Positions 26,158 to 35,351 of a stretch of 36,364 nucleotides of DNA are shown here, piece after piece (within the stretch, counting starts at the first letter, position 1; each line of letters begins with the position of its first letter). Where the stretch lies: positions 1 to 36,364 of the forward strand of contig CAAFUN010000002.1 of NCBI GenBank assembly GCA_900766195.1. The letters are read 5' to 3'. The translations under genes were made by a program, and so were the position numbers. The notes beneath the pieces were generated by a model. It was not told the origin of the DNA, did not search any database, and saw nothing but the letters and a program-made list of their open reading frames with translations. The stretch comes from an uncultured Bacteroides sp. GTDB lineage: Bacteria > Bacteroidota > Bacteroidia > Bacteroidales > Bacteroidaceae.

Positions 26158-27498
26158 TCAAAAGATCAGTGCACCCGGTGGAAGCAATGCACCGTCCTTA
26201 CCAAAGCTGCATAGTTCGTCCGGCGATTCAACAGTTACCTTAGATTCATCCTTTTTGCTTGCATCAAGCCTGAATACACGGATGAAAAAGTCATAAACGG
26301 CATTCCGCTTATTGGGACCAAAATCGTGCCCTTCAGTAAGAAGATGTACATTCGTTACTTGCTGCGTTGCTCCATAAAAGTCATAGACATATTGTAAATA
26401 GGGGTATTCCAAACGGGGGACAGTAGAAGTCCAGTCGCCACCATCCGAAACAATGAGTAATGGATGCGGTGCAAAACAAGCAGCCAACTCAGCGTTGCAG
26501 GTTCCTCCCGCAGCCAATTGAATAGGCTTTCCACTCTCACAGGGACATCCTCCGTCAAAATGTGAAGAAAGACTCACCACTGGTGCAGCAGCTGTAAAGC
26601 GAGGATCGAGAACAGTAAGCAATACCGTTTGCGTACCTCCCCCTGAACCACCGTTTACTCCAATACGAGAGGTATCTATATCCCTCCTACTATTAAGCAT
26701 ATAGTTGAGTATAAGTATTCCGTTCATGGCTTGAATGACGTGGGCGTCGGAAGTCTGATGCGCCTTTGCACCCACTTGTAACGCCGATTCACCCCAGCCG
26801 TAAAGATCATAATCCACACATACCGCTCCCATACGTGCCAACACCCCCATTCGCTGTTGCTGGTCTTTGCGGTAACGCCCTTGATTGAAATGACCATTGG
26901 GGCAAATAATCAGTGCATGTTTTCCTTTTGCAAAAGGCGCATAGATTGATCCGCAAACATACAATCCGGGTAATGTTTCTAATGCAAAGTTCTGCACGGT
27001 GTATCCATTAAATCTACGGAGTTTGGATAAATGTGGCTTTACTCCTTTCACGCATTTTGCCAACATATTGTCGAGTCCCAGCTTTTCTCTTACTTGGCTA
27101 CGAAGCAAAGTCCTTCTCTGTTCCCATGCATCACGGTCACCATAAAGCGACTTAAGATAAGTTAGCAGTTTTTCTCCGTCAGCATCTGTACGCCGGGGAT
27201 ATTCATAAGGTTTTAGCTTATACTTACCTTCACTTTGCTTCACAAATTTATAGTCGAAAGGAGAAAGCACATTGGTCAACGACTCTTCCACCGAATACGG
27301 GCGGATCCTAAAATCAGCATATGGCAACATCTTACCTACAGTATCGACATCGTATTTCAACGAGATACCGAAACGCGTCTGAATATCTTGTAACACGTCA
27401 TGCAACGAACGGGTAAAATGCGTTTCATAAGTTTGCCCCTTCACAACCAAGCCGTTGAAAGACAATAAAATAAAAAGATAAAACACATTCTTTCTCAT
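26158..27498 (-). CDS. CE19-like pectin methylesterase with STN-like N-terminal domain
   Basis: The 446-residue exported protein (signal peptide ending VVKGQ) has two parts. Residues about 25-98 look like an STN/secretin-type short domain (SLHDVLQDIQTRFGISLKYD, then YSVEESLTNVLSPFDYKFV and GKYKLKP), normally found in TonB receptors and FecR partners. Residues about 105-440 are an alpha/beta-hydrolase with nucleophile Ser285 in NGGSGGGTQT, an acid in SDGGDW (Asp352 or Asp355) and His391 in EGHDFG. In order and length it matches BT1017, the RG-II pectin methylesterase that founded CE19 (from memory). De-esterification of galacturonic acid would precede the glycosidases. Acetyl rather than methyl ester specificity cannot be excluded. 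Confidence 0.8.
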   Translation of the reverse strand: MRKNVFYLFILLSFNGLVVKGQTYETHFTRSLHDVLQDIQTRFGISLKYDVDTVGKMLPYADFRIRPYSVEESLTNVLSPFDYKFVKQSEGKYKLKPYEYPRRTDADGEKLLTYLKSLYGDRDAWEQRRTLLRSQVREKLGLDNMLAKCVKGVKPHLSKLRRFNGYTVQNFALETLPGLYVCGSIYAPFAKGKHALIICPNGHFNQGRYRKDQQQRMGVLARMGAVCVDYDLYGWGESALQVGAKAHQTSDAHVIQAMNGILILNYMLNSRRDIDTSRIGVNGGSGGGTQTVLLTVLDPRFTAAAPVVSLSSHFDGGCPCESGKPIQLAAGGTCNAELAACFAPHPLLIVSDGGDWTSTVPRLEYPYLQYVYDFYGATQQVTNVHLLTEGHDFGPNKRNAVYDFFIRVFRLDASKKDESKVTVESPDELCSFGKDGALLPPGALIF

Positions 27499-27589
27499 AC
27501 TTTTACAACTTAAATATCATAAAAACAAAATCACACACATTCCATCACGAAGCAATGCCGAACAAGAAATTTCATCGGACGAAAAGGAT

Positions 27590-28924
27590 TTACCGGCTCA
27601 CTTTTACCCCATCAACATAAACCTCATCTAGAATCAAATCTCGATAATCCTCAAAAACACAAGGTAGCGAAGCATTGCGTACCTGTATATCCTTCAAGAG
27701 CAATCCGGAAGCAGGCATTTCTTCGAGTCCGGATATTTTTATCGGAATCTGCACTTTATCAACCGTCACGCCAGACACATAAATATTTCTAAAAACAGGT
27801 GTCCTCTCACTCACAGGCTCAACAGGCATATCGCTATATTTCAGATCAAAGACAATGGCTTCTTTCTTAATATTACTCATCACGATGTTACTGATGCGAA
27901 TGTCCTCTACCACACCACCCCGTCCACGAGTGGATTTGATCCGTATGCCCCGGTCAGTACCATCGAAAATACAGTTGGTAATCACCACTTTCTTCACTCC
28001 TCCACTCATTTCACTGCCAATCACCACACCACCATGTCCGCTAAGCATGGTACAGTTGGTTATGGTAACATTCTCGCAAGGTACTCCCAGTTGGCGAGCC
28101 TGTAAGTCACGTCCCGACTTGATGGTAATACAATCATCACCCACTGAGATATGACAATCACTGATATGCACATTACGACATGACTCGGGGTTAATACCGT
28201 CTGTATTGGGAGAAGGGGGATTATCGATGGTGATGCCACGCACAGTCACGTTATCACAGAACTCAGGATTGACCGTCCAAAAGGGAGAATTAGTTATCTT
28301 CACTCCCTCAATATGCACATTCTTACAATGAAGCATTTGTATAAAAGGTGGACGCATAAAGCGCCTGTCCAGCGTACTGTGCCAATCTGTATTGGTCTCA
28401 GCATAGAGAGCTTTCATATCGTTGGCTTGCTCAAACAAGGATTGATACTTATTGATGTTTCGCTTGCCATTGTCTTTCATATCCACAATCACACGAAAGA
28501 ACTCTGTCCACCACGCTTTGCCTTGTCCATCCAGAACACCTCGCCCTTTTATAGTGACATTTTCCGCATTGATTGCATAGATCAATGGAGAGAAACTCTT
28601 CATCATTACCCCCTCGTAACGCATTTCCACAAATGGAAGATACTCATCGAAACGGTTGGAAAAGCGCAGAATGGCTCCAGCTTCTAAATCTAAAGTGATG
28701 TTACTCTTCATGACAATAGGTCCAGTGAGATAGATGCCGGCCGGAAAGTATAATGTTCCACCACCGTTAGCACTCAACTTCTTTATGGTAGAGTTGATCA
28801 ATGCCGTATTCAACACTTTTCCCCGGGCATCAGCCCCAGCGCGAAGCATATCCACACGCTCAGCGCGGAGTTGAGTTAGAAACCCCATTACAATACAAAA
28901 GAGCAAAATACATTTCTTATTCAT
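27590..28924 (-). CDS. GH28 polygalacturonase-family enzyme
   Basis: The 444-residue exported protein (signal MNKKCILLFCIVMGFLTQLRA) is a right-handed beta-helix with all GH28 signatures: NTDG at 240-243, GDDC at 262-265 with the catalytic Asp residues, GHG at 296-298 and RIK at 328-330. In the RG-II pathway the GH28 at this place (BT1018, from memory) acts as an exo-galacturonidase. The sequence alone shows only the family. It is separated from the upstream GH78 by 129 bp, the largest gap in the operon, which holds a possible internal promoter. Confidence 0.87.
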   Translation of the reverse strand: MNKKCILLFCIVMGFLTQLRAERVDMLRAGADARGKVLNTALINSTIKKLSANGGGTLYFPAGIYLTGPIVMKSNITLDLEAGAILRFSNRFDEYLPFVEMRYEGVMMKSFSPLIYAINAENVTIKGRGVLDGQGKAWWTEFFRVIVDMKDNGKRNINKYQSLFEQANDMKALYAETNTDWHSTLDRRFMRPPFIQMLHCKNVHIEGVKITNSPFWTVNPEFCDNVTVRGITIDNPPSPNTDGINPESCRNVHISDCHISVGDDCITIKSGRDLQARQLGVPCENVTITNCTMLSGHGGVVIGSEMSGGVKKVVITNCIFDGTDRGIRIKSTRGRGGVVEDIRISNIVMSNIKKEAIVFDLKYSDMPVEPVSERTPVFRNIYVSGVTVDKVQIPIKISGLEEMPASGLLLKDIQVRNASLPCVFEDYRDLILDEVYVDGVKVSR

Positions 28925-28963
28925 CTTATTCTTCTCTTAAAGCAGAGACCTAGCGTTATACTC

Positions 28964-28995
28964 CAAAGATAAGGAAATCTCTGTGACGACACATA
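28964..28995 (-). promoter_or_regulatory. Possible internal promoter ahead of GH28
   Basis: On the - strand, TATCTTTG (28971 down to 28964) is a full match to the -7 consensus. TATG (28995-28992), one base off TTTG, lies exactly 20 nt upstream. The start would fall near 28957, about 33 nt before the ATG at 28924. It is the only full -7 match I found in the operon gaps. Confidence 0.45.
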
Positions 28996-29053
28996 GCCTA
29001 ATCTGTTGTTTATTTCTACATCATGTACTTATTTTCCGACATTCTTTTAGAAC

Positions 29054-32026
29054 TTATAATCTCCGCGTAAACGTATAAGAACCCGAGGAAATTTGCTTGC
29101 TTTCTTCTTCGCCAGGCAGGTAGACACAAGCCGAACTACCCACAGGAATTTGCACTTTTAGGATAAACATTCCATTCTGTTTCTTCCAGTCTACCGATAC
29201 TTTTCCAAATAAAGTTTGCGTAGAGGCTCTCACATACGTCAAGTCGCCCACGGGCTGGGGACGGATTTCAATGTCGGAATTCCCGTCAGTACGACCCCCC
29301 CATACCTGTATGCCTGCCAACGACCTGAAAAACCATTCGTCAATCTGTCCCATCATAAAATGATTCCACGACGAACCTTGTCGGGGATCCCACTGCTCGG
29401 TGAGTGTAGTTGCGCCAAACTTCAGTTGGAAGCCATATCCCGGCACGTCTTCATGGTTTTGCATGGTGTACATCAGTTCGTTCAAGCCATTGTCCGCCAG
29501 CACACGGAAGAGATAGCGATTACCCACATCACCCGTAGTGAGCCGGTTGCCGTGCTTTTTAATGTCGGCAACCAGATTATCCAGTACAGCCTTCCTGTCT
29601 TTCTCCTCCACAATAGCGAGGAACAACGGAAGGGCATTGCTGCACTGGCTGCCCGTGCCATATTGACGGGTGTCTTCATGATAGAATTCACGTTGAAAAG
29701 CATTCTTTACTTCTTGCCTCAACCTGATATAATATTGTTCGTCATAACGATTACCCACCAATGCGGCCGCCTTTATCATGTAACCGATATTCATGTAATA
29801 TTGCGCCGTAGCCACAAGTGGCATAGGAGTGTTGCGTGAGAAACCGCTGCGGAAGTCACCGTAATCGTACCAGTCACCCAGCCCGAATGAGAGGATATGA
29901 TTCTTTGCACAGATACCCAGGTAGTCCATGTAGCGACGCATTGCCGCATAGTTATTTCTGATCAGTGAATCATCGCCATAGGCCTCATAATACATGAAAG
30001 GGACAATGATCAATGAGCTACCCCACTCGGGCGATTCGGCAAAGGCGTCCATCCCCGGACCTTCAAACACCACATACTCGGGTGCTGTAGTAGGCATAGC
30101 TCCGTTATCATGTTGTGCATCCACCATATTCCGCACTTGTTGGGGGATATAGGCGGTTAAATCATAATTATAAAACAGGCCGGCACCGTTGAGGTGTACC
30201 TGCTCCAGCCAGCCCAGCTTTTCACGATGGGGACAGTCGGTAAAAACGGACTGCATATTACTCCTCACCGCCTTTTCAATAAGCCGATGCACGCTGTTGA
30301 ATATTGAGTTGGAACACTCGAAAGAAGAAACTTTCGGTGCAGAATTGTACACAAAGCAGGACTGTATTTTTGTAAGTACAGGCAGTTTACCAGGATTTTG
30401 TTCGCCTTTGTTCACAGCACCTTCCACTTGTATGTATCTGAATCCGTAATAAGAGAAGCACGGATGCCACTTTTCTTCACCATCACCTTTCAGGGTATAG
30501 ACATAGTAATAGGGACGGCCTGTCTGTCGCTGATTGCAGGCTCCTTCATCGGTCAGCGATTCCGAAACAAGCAGAGTGACTTGCTGTCCTCTCCTGCCAC
30601 GCACGGTGATCTCGGGAAAACCCGCCAGATTTTGCCCCATGTCGAATACCAGAGCCGAAGTGTCTACCGTGCGCCTTGTGCTTTTAGAAGCCGAAACTAG
30701 CTGCGCTGCTGTCAGACGGGTGACTTGCACCGGATCATAACGTTCCATGATCTTCACAGGCAGTGCTTGCTGGAGCCGTAGTGCTCCTTTAGGTGCTTCC
30801 TGAAGCACTACATCACGCCAGGTGGACTCTTTAAAACCGAAAGAGTCCCACCCCTTTTGTGCGTGGCGTGCGTCATAATCTTCTCCACCATATATGCTGT
30901 TGAAAGTAATGGGACTAAGATCATACTTCCAAGTGTTGTCGGAGCAGACCAAATCCTGTGTGCCGTCTTCGTAGCACAACTGCAACTGGAACAACAGTGT
31001 AGGCGGACCGAAACTTATTTTCAATTTGGTATATCGTCCACCTCCCTGCACATTATAAAATCCGTTGCCAAGCAGCACACCCACCGCATTTCCGCCTTTT
31101 TCCAGCAGGCGAGTGACATCATACATATTATAATAAACAGTCTTGTCATAATCGCTCCACAGCGGTGCAAACTCCTCATCACCCACCTTTTGTCCGTTCA
31201 GCGAGAGCTCATAAAAGCCCAGTCCGCATATCCGCACAATGGCTTCCCTAAGTTTCTTCTTCACCGTAAAGTCTTTGCGCAAGCAGATGCTCTTACCCGA
31301 CAAAGTATCCACAACATCCCAAAGTACTTTAACCTCCGGACGTTTCAATTCCGAACCATGAAAGCTGCGCCCAGTGGGCAAACGAGAGTCTTTGCGAGTT
31401 ATGGCTCCTATCCAGCGGCATCCTCCGAAAGCAGAAATACAGCCGGATTTCCAAGCAGTAGCACCTGTAAAAGCAGATGTATGGAAGCTTAAAGCAGATG
31501 TATTGGAAATAAGAGCTGATTTACTAGGAACAGAAGCAGATACACCCGGAGTAAAGGAAGACTTATGATTATCCCTCTTTTCAGGTGAATAATAAAAAAA
31601 TGCATCATGGCTCCAGTCAGAGCTCATGCCTTTTTCATCCCACACTTTCACCCGCCAGAGATAACGTCCTTCCTTTAATATCTTGCATCCCTCCAGAGGA
31701 ATGAGCTGACTTTTTGATGAAATTATTTTTCCGCTATCCCAAAGACGTTCTTTAGTAAAGGCATCTGCCAGTTCGATCTGATAAGCACTTTGCTGCGAGC
31801 CATTCATAGAAGAAGTCACTTGCCAACCCAAACGAGGCATTGCTTGTACAAACACCATCCCCTTCTGCATTTCACAAGTCAGCCCAGAGATAGTCAGCCC
31901 TCCATATACTTCTCCCACAACAGAGGTATGCTTCTCCGTATGGAGAAAACCCACCGTCCGGTTCCCCGCCAATATAGTCGAAGAACAAGACACCAAAAGA
32001 ACAAATAAAAGACTTCGGTAATTCAT
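29054..32026 (-). CDS. GH78 alpha-L-rhamnosidase with an internal 7-residue tandem repeat
   Basis: The 990-residue protein has a short signal sequence (MNYRSLLFVLLVSCSSTILAG). It shows the full GH78 domain series: GLTCEMQKGMVFV...RLGWQV, beta-sandwich domains including LWSDYDKTVYYNMYDVT, catalytic signature DCPHREKLGWLEQ (Asp597, acid Glu602), and NHFMMGQIDEWFFRSLAGIQVWG near the end. Residues about 156-190 between the first two domains are a Ser/Ala/Thr-rich insert of near-perfect heptads ending in S-A. It corresponds to BT1019 by order, from memory a rhamnosidase on an RG-II side chain. The gene starts 10 bp after the GH143-GH142 stop, so it is in the same transcript. Confidence 0.86.
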   Translation of the reverse strand: MNYRSLLFVLLVSCSSTILAGNRTVGFLHTEKHTSVVGEVYGGLTISGLTCEMQKGMVFVQAMPRLGWQVTSSMNGSQQSAYQIELADAFTKERLWDSGKIISSKSQLIPLEGCKILKEGRYLWRVKVWDEKGMSSDWSHDAFFYYSPEKRDNHKSSFTPGVSASVPSKSALISNTSALSFHTSAFTGATAWKSGCISAFGGCRWIGAITRKDSRLPTGRSFHGSELKRPEVKVLWDVVDTLSGKSICLRKDFTVKKKLREAIVRICGLGFYELSLNGQKVGDEEFAPLWSDYDKTVYYNMYDVTRLLEKGGNAVGVLLGNGFYNVQGGGRYTKLKISFGPPTLLFQLQLCYEDGTQDLVCSDNTWKYDLSPITFNSIYGGEDYDARHAQKGWDSFGFKESTWRDVVLQEAPKGALRLQQALPVKIMERYDPVQVTRLTAAQLVSASKSTRRTVDTSALVFDMGQNLAGFPEITVRGRRGQQVTLLVSESLTDEGACNQRQTGRPYYYVYTLKGDGEEKWHPCFSYYGFRYIQVEGAVNKGEQNPGKLPVLTKIQSCFVYNSAPKVSSFECSNSIFNSVHRLIEKAVRSNMQSVFTDCPHREKLGWLEQVHLNGAGLFYNYDLTAYIPQQVRNMVDAQHDNGAMPTTAPEYVVFEGPGMDAFAESPEWGSSLIIVPFMYYEAYGDDSLIRNNYAAMRRYMDYLGICAKNHILSFGLGDWYDYGDFRSGFSRNTPMPLVATAQYYMNIGYMIKAAALVGNRYDEQYYIRLRQEVKNAFQREFYHEDTRQYGTGSQCSNALPLFLAIVEEKDRKAVLDNLVADIKKHGNRLTTGDVGNRYLFRVLADNGLNELMYTMQNHEDVPGYGFQLKFGATTLTEQWDPRQGSSWNHFMMGQIDEWFFRSLAGIQVWGGRTDGNSDIEIRPQPVGDLTYVRASTQTLFGKVSVDWKKQNGMFILKVQIPVGSSACVYLPGEEESKQISSGSYTFTRRL
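31473..31556. repeat. Four 21-bp tandem units coding a heptad repeat in GH78
   Basis: Units begin at 31473, 31494, 31515 and 31536, exactly 21 bp apart. On the + strand each starts GCAGAT or GCTGAT. On the coding strand they give heptads ending in Ser-Ala (PGVSA, PSKSA, SNTSA, FHTSA). The repeat encodes residues about 158-185 of the GH78 protein. Confidence 0.7.
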
Positions 32027-32036
32027 TAATATCCCA

Positions 32037-35000
32037 TCAGTTTAAAGCATTCTCACAAACCACCCGTTGCAGCTTATCGGTTTTGCCCACCTCTTTGCCG
32101 TCAACAAATATCCTTAATCCTTTTCCATGTCGATAACGGTTACCGTACTTATCCCAAATGATGGAAATCGTATGATTGTGATAGCGTACATTATCCAGAC
32201 AGAACCAGTCCCATTGATCCTCGGGCACAAGCGGATGCACCTCAAGCGTATTGTCAGCACGTGGATGCAGTCCCGCTATTCCCCTGATGACTAGATCATT
32301 GAACGTAGAATGGTTGTAATATCGGCTACGTTCGCGGTCACCCATCAGCCAATAACCCGTCACTTCGTCCAAATATTCACCAATATATGGTTTGCCCCGA
32401 TGATACTGAGACTCAACATAGCGTTCCATTTGATGAAAAAAGACACTATCCACTATGACATTCTGATGATAATTATTCATCAGGTTGATCATAGCACTAA
32501 GAGTCTGCGATGTAGCAAACGGCCAGATTGCCCCGTCCCATTCGCACTTCCCTGCTCCATGTGTACGAAACTGGGGATGGCGTCTTTCAGCGGTAGTTAA
32601 TCCGTAGGGTGCACTAAATCCCTTGTCATCTGTTACCTGTGCCCATGCACCCGCATACAGAGACTTGTCATCCGGTAGATTGAAGTACCAAGGGATAAAG
32701 CCAATTGCCTCACGCACATTGGCCAGCGAATCCTCACGCAGCGTCTCGAAAAAGCCATGCTCTTTATTCCAAAGTTTATCCTGCACCAATGCTTTCAGCG
32801 AGTCCGCCTTCATGCCATATTTTGCAGCCATATCTTCATTGCCCGCCAATAGCCCGATAGCGGACAGCGCCTTTGCATTGCCATACATATAGCTGTTGAT
32901 CGTGGGACGGGCATATTGTTTACGTCTTCCTCCGCTGATCGACTCTTCCATGCCATCCTGCACATCTCCCTGCCAATAGAGTCCGCTAGGCAAACGGTTG
33001 GTACTTTCCCAACGCGCATATTCTTTTTCCAAGTCAGGTGCCATGTTAAGCAGGAAGTCCTTATTTCCATCCACTAGATAGCGCCTAAATACGGCATCGG
33101 CATTCCACGAGCTGAATTTATTCATCTTCTTCATTGGACCTCCGTCATTACCGCGATACCAAGTATGTATGATCTGATCCAAATAAACCGGATCACGTAA
33201 CCAACGGCTTTCATAGATATGATGCCCAATGGCACAAGCTATCAGATTGTATTTATCTGCATAAGAACGGTTTACTAGAAACTCTGTCATGCCATAGCCT
33301 ACAGGTGTATCCTCAATATGTTTCCTTAGCGTCCACCAACGGTAATAGAACATCTCCTCTAAATTCTTCTGCGGACATTCAAAAAGAGGGATATTCTCTT
33401 CCATCCACTCCGAAGCCTTGGTGTTGGGAATAGCAGCAACAATGTTTTCGTCTTCCATCCCATTGAAATAATCCGCATAATGAGCAAAGTCCTTATATTT
33501 TAGGAAAGCTGAAGTGGCATCTTTATCCGACGATGACGTATGGAAGTTGGCTATCTTATAAGTAGCAAGCGGTTCCTGTTCCCCAGCATTTGGAAGAGTA
33601 CCGTACCAGTCAGCAGGAGTCTCAGGCGTAGGAAACAACCTTAGGTCACCGGTGCGGAAAGCAATCCTCCGGATGGTATGAACTGGAGCGTAGAAGATGC
33701 GCTGCCCTACTTTCTTACCGTCCACGTAAATCTGTATCAGCCTGTTTGAGACAGACAAGACTATCTCAATGCGATAGACCTTGTTAGCCTCGTATTTCAT
33801 GAAATTGCCGTAACGCGCTCCGCCTTTCACACTTAGAAAGCCGTCAGCAGCCAGTTCCATACGCGAACATGCTATGCCATTCGCATCTAGAAACTCCATC
33901 TGTAAAGATCCCTTGTCATTTTGCTCCGCCATCAGGTCGAAGCTCACTTTCAGTTCTTTACTATCGGGTATCACTCGTTCCACTTTGGCATAATCATGAA
34001 GATCCTTGTCCTGAAGAACGAGCCATTTGCCATCCAAGGAAACCGGTGCCCACTGCAAGGAATAGATGTTCCAATCTTTCAGTTCGGCTATTGTTTTATA
34101 GCGCAAAAAGTCATCATTCGCTTGTGAAATAGCTTCAAGACGTACAGGCACGGGAATATGCGAGACCCATATATCTTCTTTATTCATGCTGTAGGCCACC
34201 CACAAATCACCATCGAGTGGGGTGCCGTTGCCTTCTTGAATACCACGCACATATTGTGGACCGTATGACTTGTAATTACCTCCGTATCGCATCGGAGATA
34301 TTTCGCCGTGAACCAAATTTAGTGTGGTATACTCTAATCCGTCTTTACTCAAAGATATAGCCAATGGCCAACGGAATTCTGAAGGGTTGTACACTGTGGC
34401 ATACGTACCGTCGCTCAGGCGCTGCCCCCAAATCTTGGCATTGCTATTGACAAAACCTTTGGCTCTCTCCACCGGCTCAAGCCACGTATTCCCCTCGTCG
34501 GCACTGATGGAAGTCAGCGCATGTTTCCACAACGAAACAATACGTCCGTCGGGAAGAGTGTAATCACAATAAGCCTTATACTCTTTATTCAAAGGGATAA
34601 GCGGATCTTTACGATCCGCCTCTTCCACCCACTGCATCCTGTAACGGGGATTGTCAAGAATCTCCTGGCAAGCTTGAACAAACCCTTTATCTTTGCAGCG
34701 CTTAAAGTGAGGATAGTCCGTATTTTTCTCATTAAAGGCATGATTGTAATAGATGAAGTAGATGGGGCCGAAAGTACCGTCTTTCCTAATCTCCCTCACC
34801 ACGCGCCCTATTCCGTTACCATCGTTCGGGTCGTCTTTTCTGTCCAGTGCCACCCCGTAGTTGCCCATTGCTATGAGACGATTGCTTTTGGAAACATAAA
34901 AGCCCACACGTTGGTGCATAATTGCATCCAAACTCTCTGCCTTATCCGTACGTCCAGGTTTTGTATATCCATCCGGCACCCGGTAGATAGGGAAAAGCGT

Positions 35001-35351
35001 TACAGGGTTTGTCCAATGATAACCGTCCTTCGAAGTCATGAGAAAAGTCTGTGAGGGCGGTACATGTTCATCCGAAGGATCGGACAGGTAGTGTACATAG
35101 AACTTCCCGTTCCAATAGGCCATCATGGGTTGATGGTTGTACGTCCAACCGTTACCGTTCTCGGGTGATGGATGTTCACGGTTGGCCCGCATGATCTGTA
35201 TGTTATGCACCCCTATAGCAGGCGAGAGTTGCCCATCATGATAAGCTGGGTTGGACAATTCCGTACCAGTATAATGCACCTTCTCCTGCGCCATGCAAGG
35301 CAGAACAAGAGCAGATAACATCCATACTGAAAACTGTTTCAAATTCATCAT
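32037..35351 (-). CDS. GH143-GH142 bifunctional enzyme (Dha hydrolase plus beta-L-arabinofuranosidase)
   Basis: The 1104-residue exported protein (signal ending VLPCMAQ) has a propeller-like first half (about 40-400: PPSQTFLMTSKDGYHWTNPV, RVVREIRKDGTFGPIYFI). A laminin-G-like beta-sandwich lies at about 440-580 (LKVSFDLMAEQNDKG, IYVDGKKVGQRIFY). An (alpha/alpha)6 domain runs from about 640 to the end (RYLVDGNKDFLLNM, PSGLYWQGDVQDGMEESISGG, TEWDGAIWPF-like KCEWDGAIWPFATSQTL). This order and size match BT1020, the founder of GH143 (2-keto-3-deoxy-D-lyxo-heptulosarate release) and GH142 (from memory), which together remove chain D of RG-II. Its ATG shares one base with the stop codon of the gene before it (TAATG), so the two are coupled. 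Confidence 0.85.
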   Translation of the reverse strand: MMNLKQFSVWMLSALVLPCMAQEKVHYTGTELSNPAYHDGQLSPAIGVHNIQIMRANREHPSPENGNGWTYNHQPMMAYWNGKFYVHYLSDPSDEHVPPSQTFLMTSKDGYHWTNPVTLFPIYRVPDGYTKPGRTDKAESLDAIMHQRVGFYVSKSNRLIAMGNYGVALDRKDDPNDGNGIGRVVREIRKDGTFGPIYFIYYNHAFNEKNTDYPHFKRCKDKGFVQACQEILDNPRYRMQWVEEADRKDPLIPLNKEYKAYCDYTLPDGRIVSLWKHALTSISADEGNTWLEPVERAKGFVNSNAKIWGQRLSDGTYATVYNPSEFRWPLAISLSKDGLEYTTLNLVHGEISPMRYGGNYKSYGPQYVRGIQEGNGTPLDGDLWVAYSMNKEDIWVSHIPVPVRLEAISQANDDFLRYKTIAELKDWNIYSLQWAPVSLDGKWLVLQDKDLHDYAKVERVIPDSKELKVSFDLMAEQNDKGSLQMEFLDANGIACSRMELAADGFLSVKGGARYGNFMKYEANKVYRIEIVLSVSNRLIQIYVDGKKVGQRIFYAPVHTIRRIAFRTGDLRLFPTPETPADWYGTLPNAGEQEPLATYKIANFHTSSSDKDATSAFLKYKDFAHYADYFNGMEDENIVAAIPNTKASEWMEENIPLFECPQKNLEEMFYYRWWTLRKHIEDTPVGYGMTEFLVNRSYADKYNLIACAIGHHIYESRWLRDPVYLDQIIHTWYRGNDGGPMKKMNKFSSWNADAVFRRYLVDGNKDFLLNMAPDLEKEYARWESTNRLPSGLYWQGDVQDGMEESISGGRRKQYARPTINSYMYGNAKALSAIGLLAGNEDMAAKYGMKADSLKALVQDKLWNKEHGFFETLREDSLANVREAIGFIPWYFNLPDDKSLYAGAWAQVTDDKGFSAPYGLTTAERRHPQFRTHGAGKCEWDGAIWPFATSQTLSAMINLMNNYHQNVIVDSVFFHQMERYVESQYHRGKPYIGEYLDEVTGYWLMGDRERSRYYNHSTFNDLVIRGIAGLHPRADNTLEVHPLVPEDQWDWFCLDNVRYHNHTISIIWDKYGNRYRHGKGLRIFVDGKEVGKTDKLQRVVCENALN

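Noticed and set aside
29216..29839. Long + strand open frame (207 codons) opposite GH78
   Set aside because: It lies wholly antisense to a well-supported GH78 coding region, has no family signature and follows from the codon use of the real gene.
30857..31492. Long + strand open frame (211 codons) opposite GH78
   Set aside because: Antisense shadow of the GH78 N-terminal domains with no recognisable protein features.
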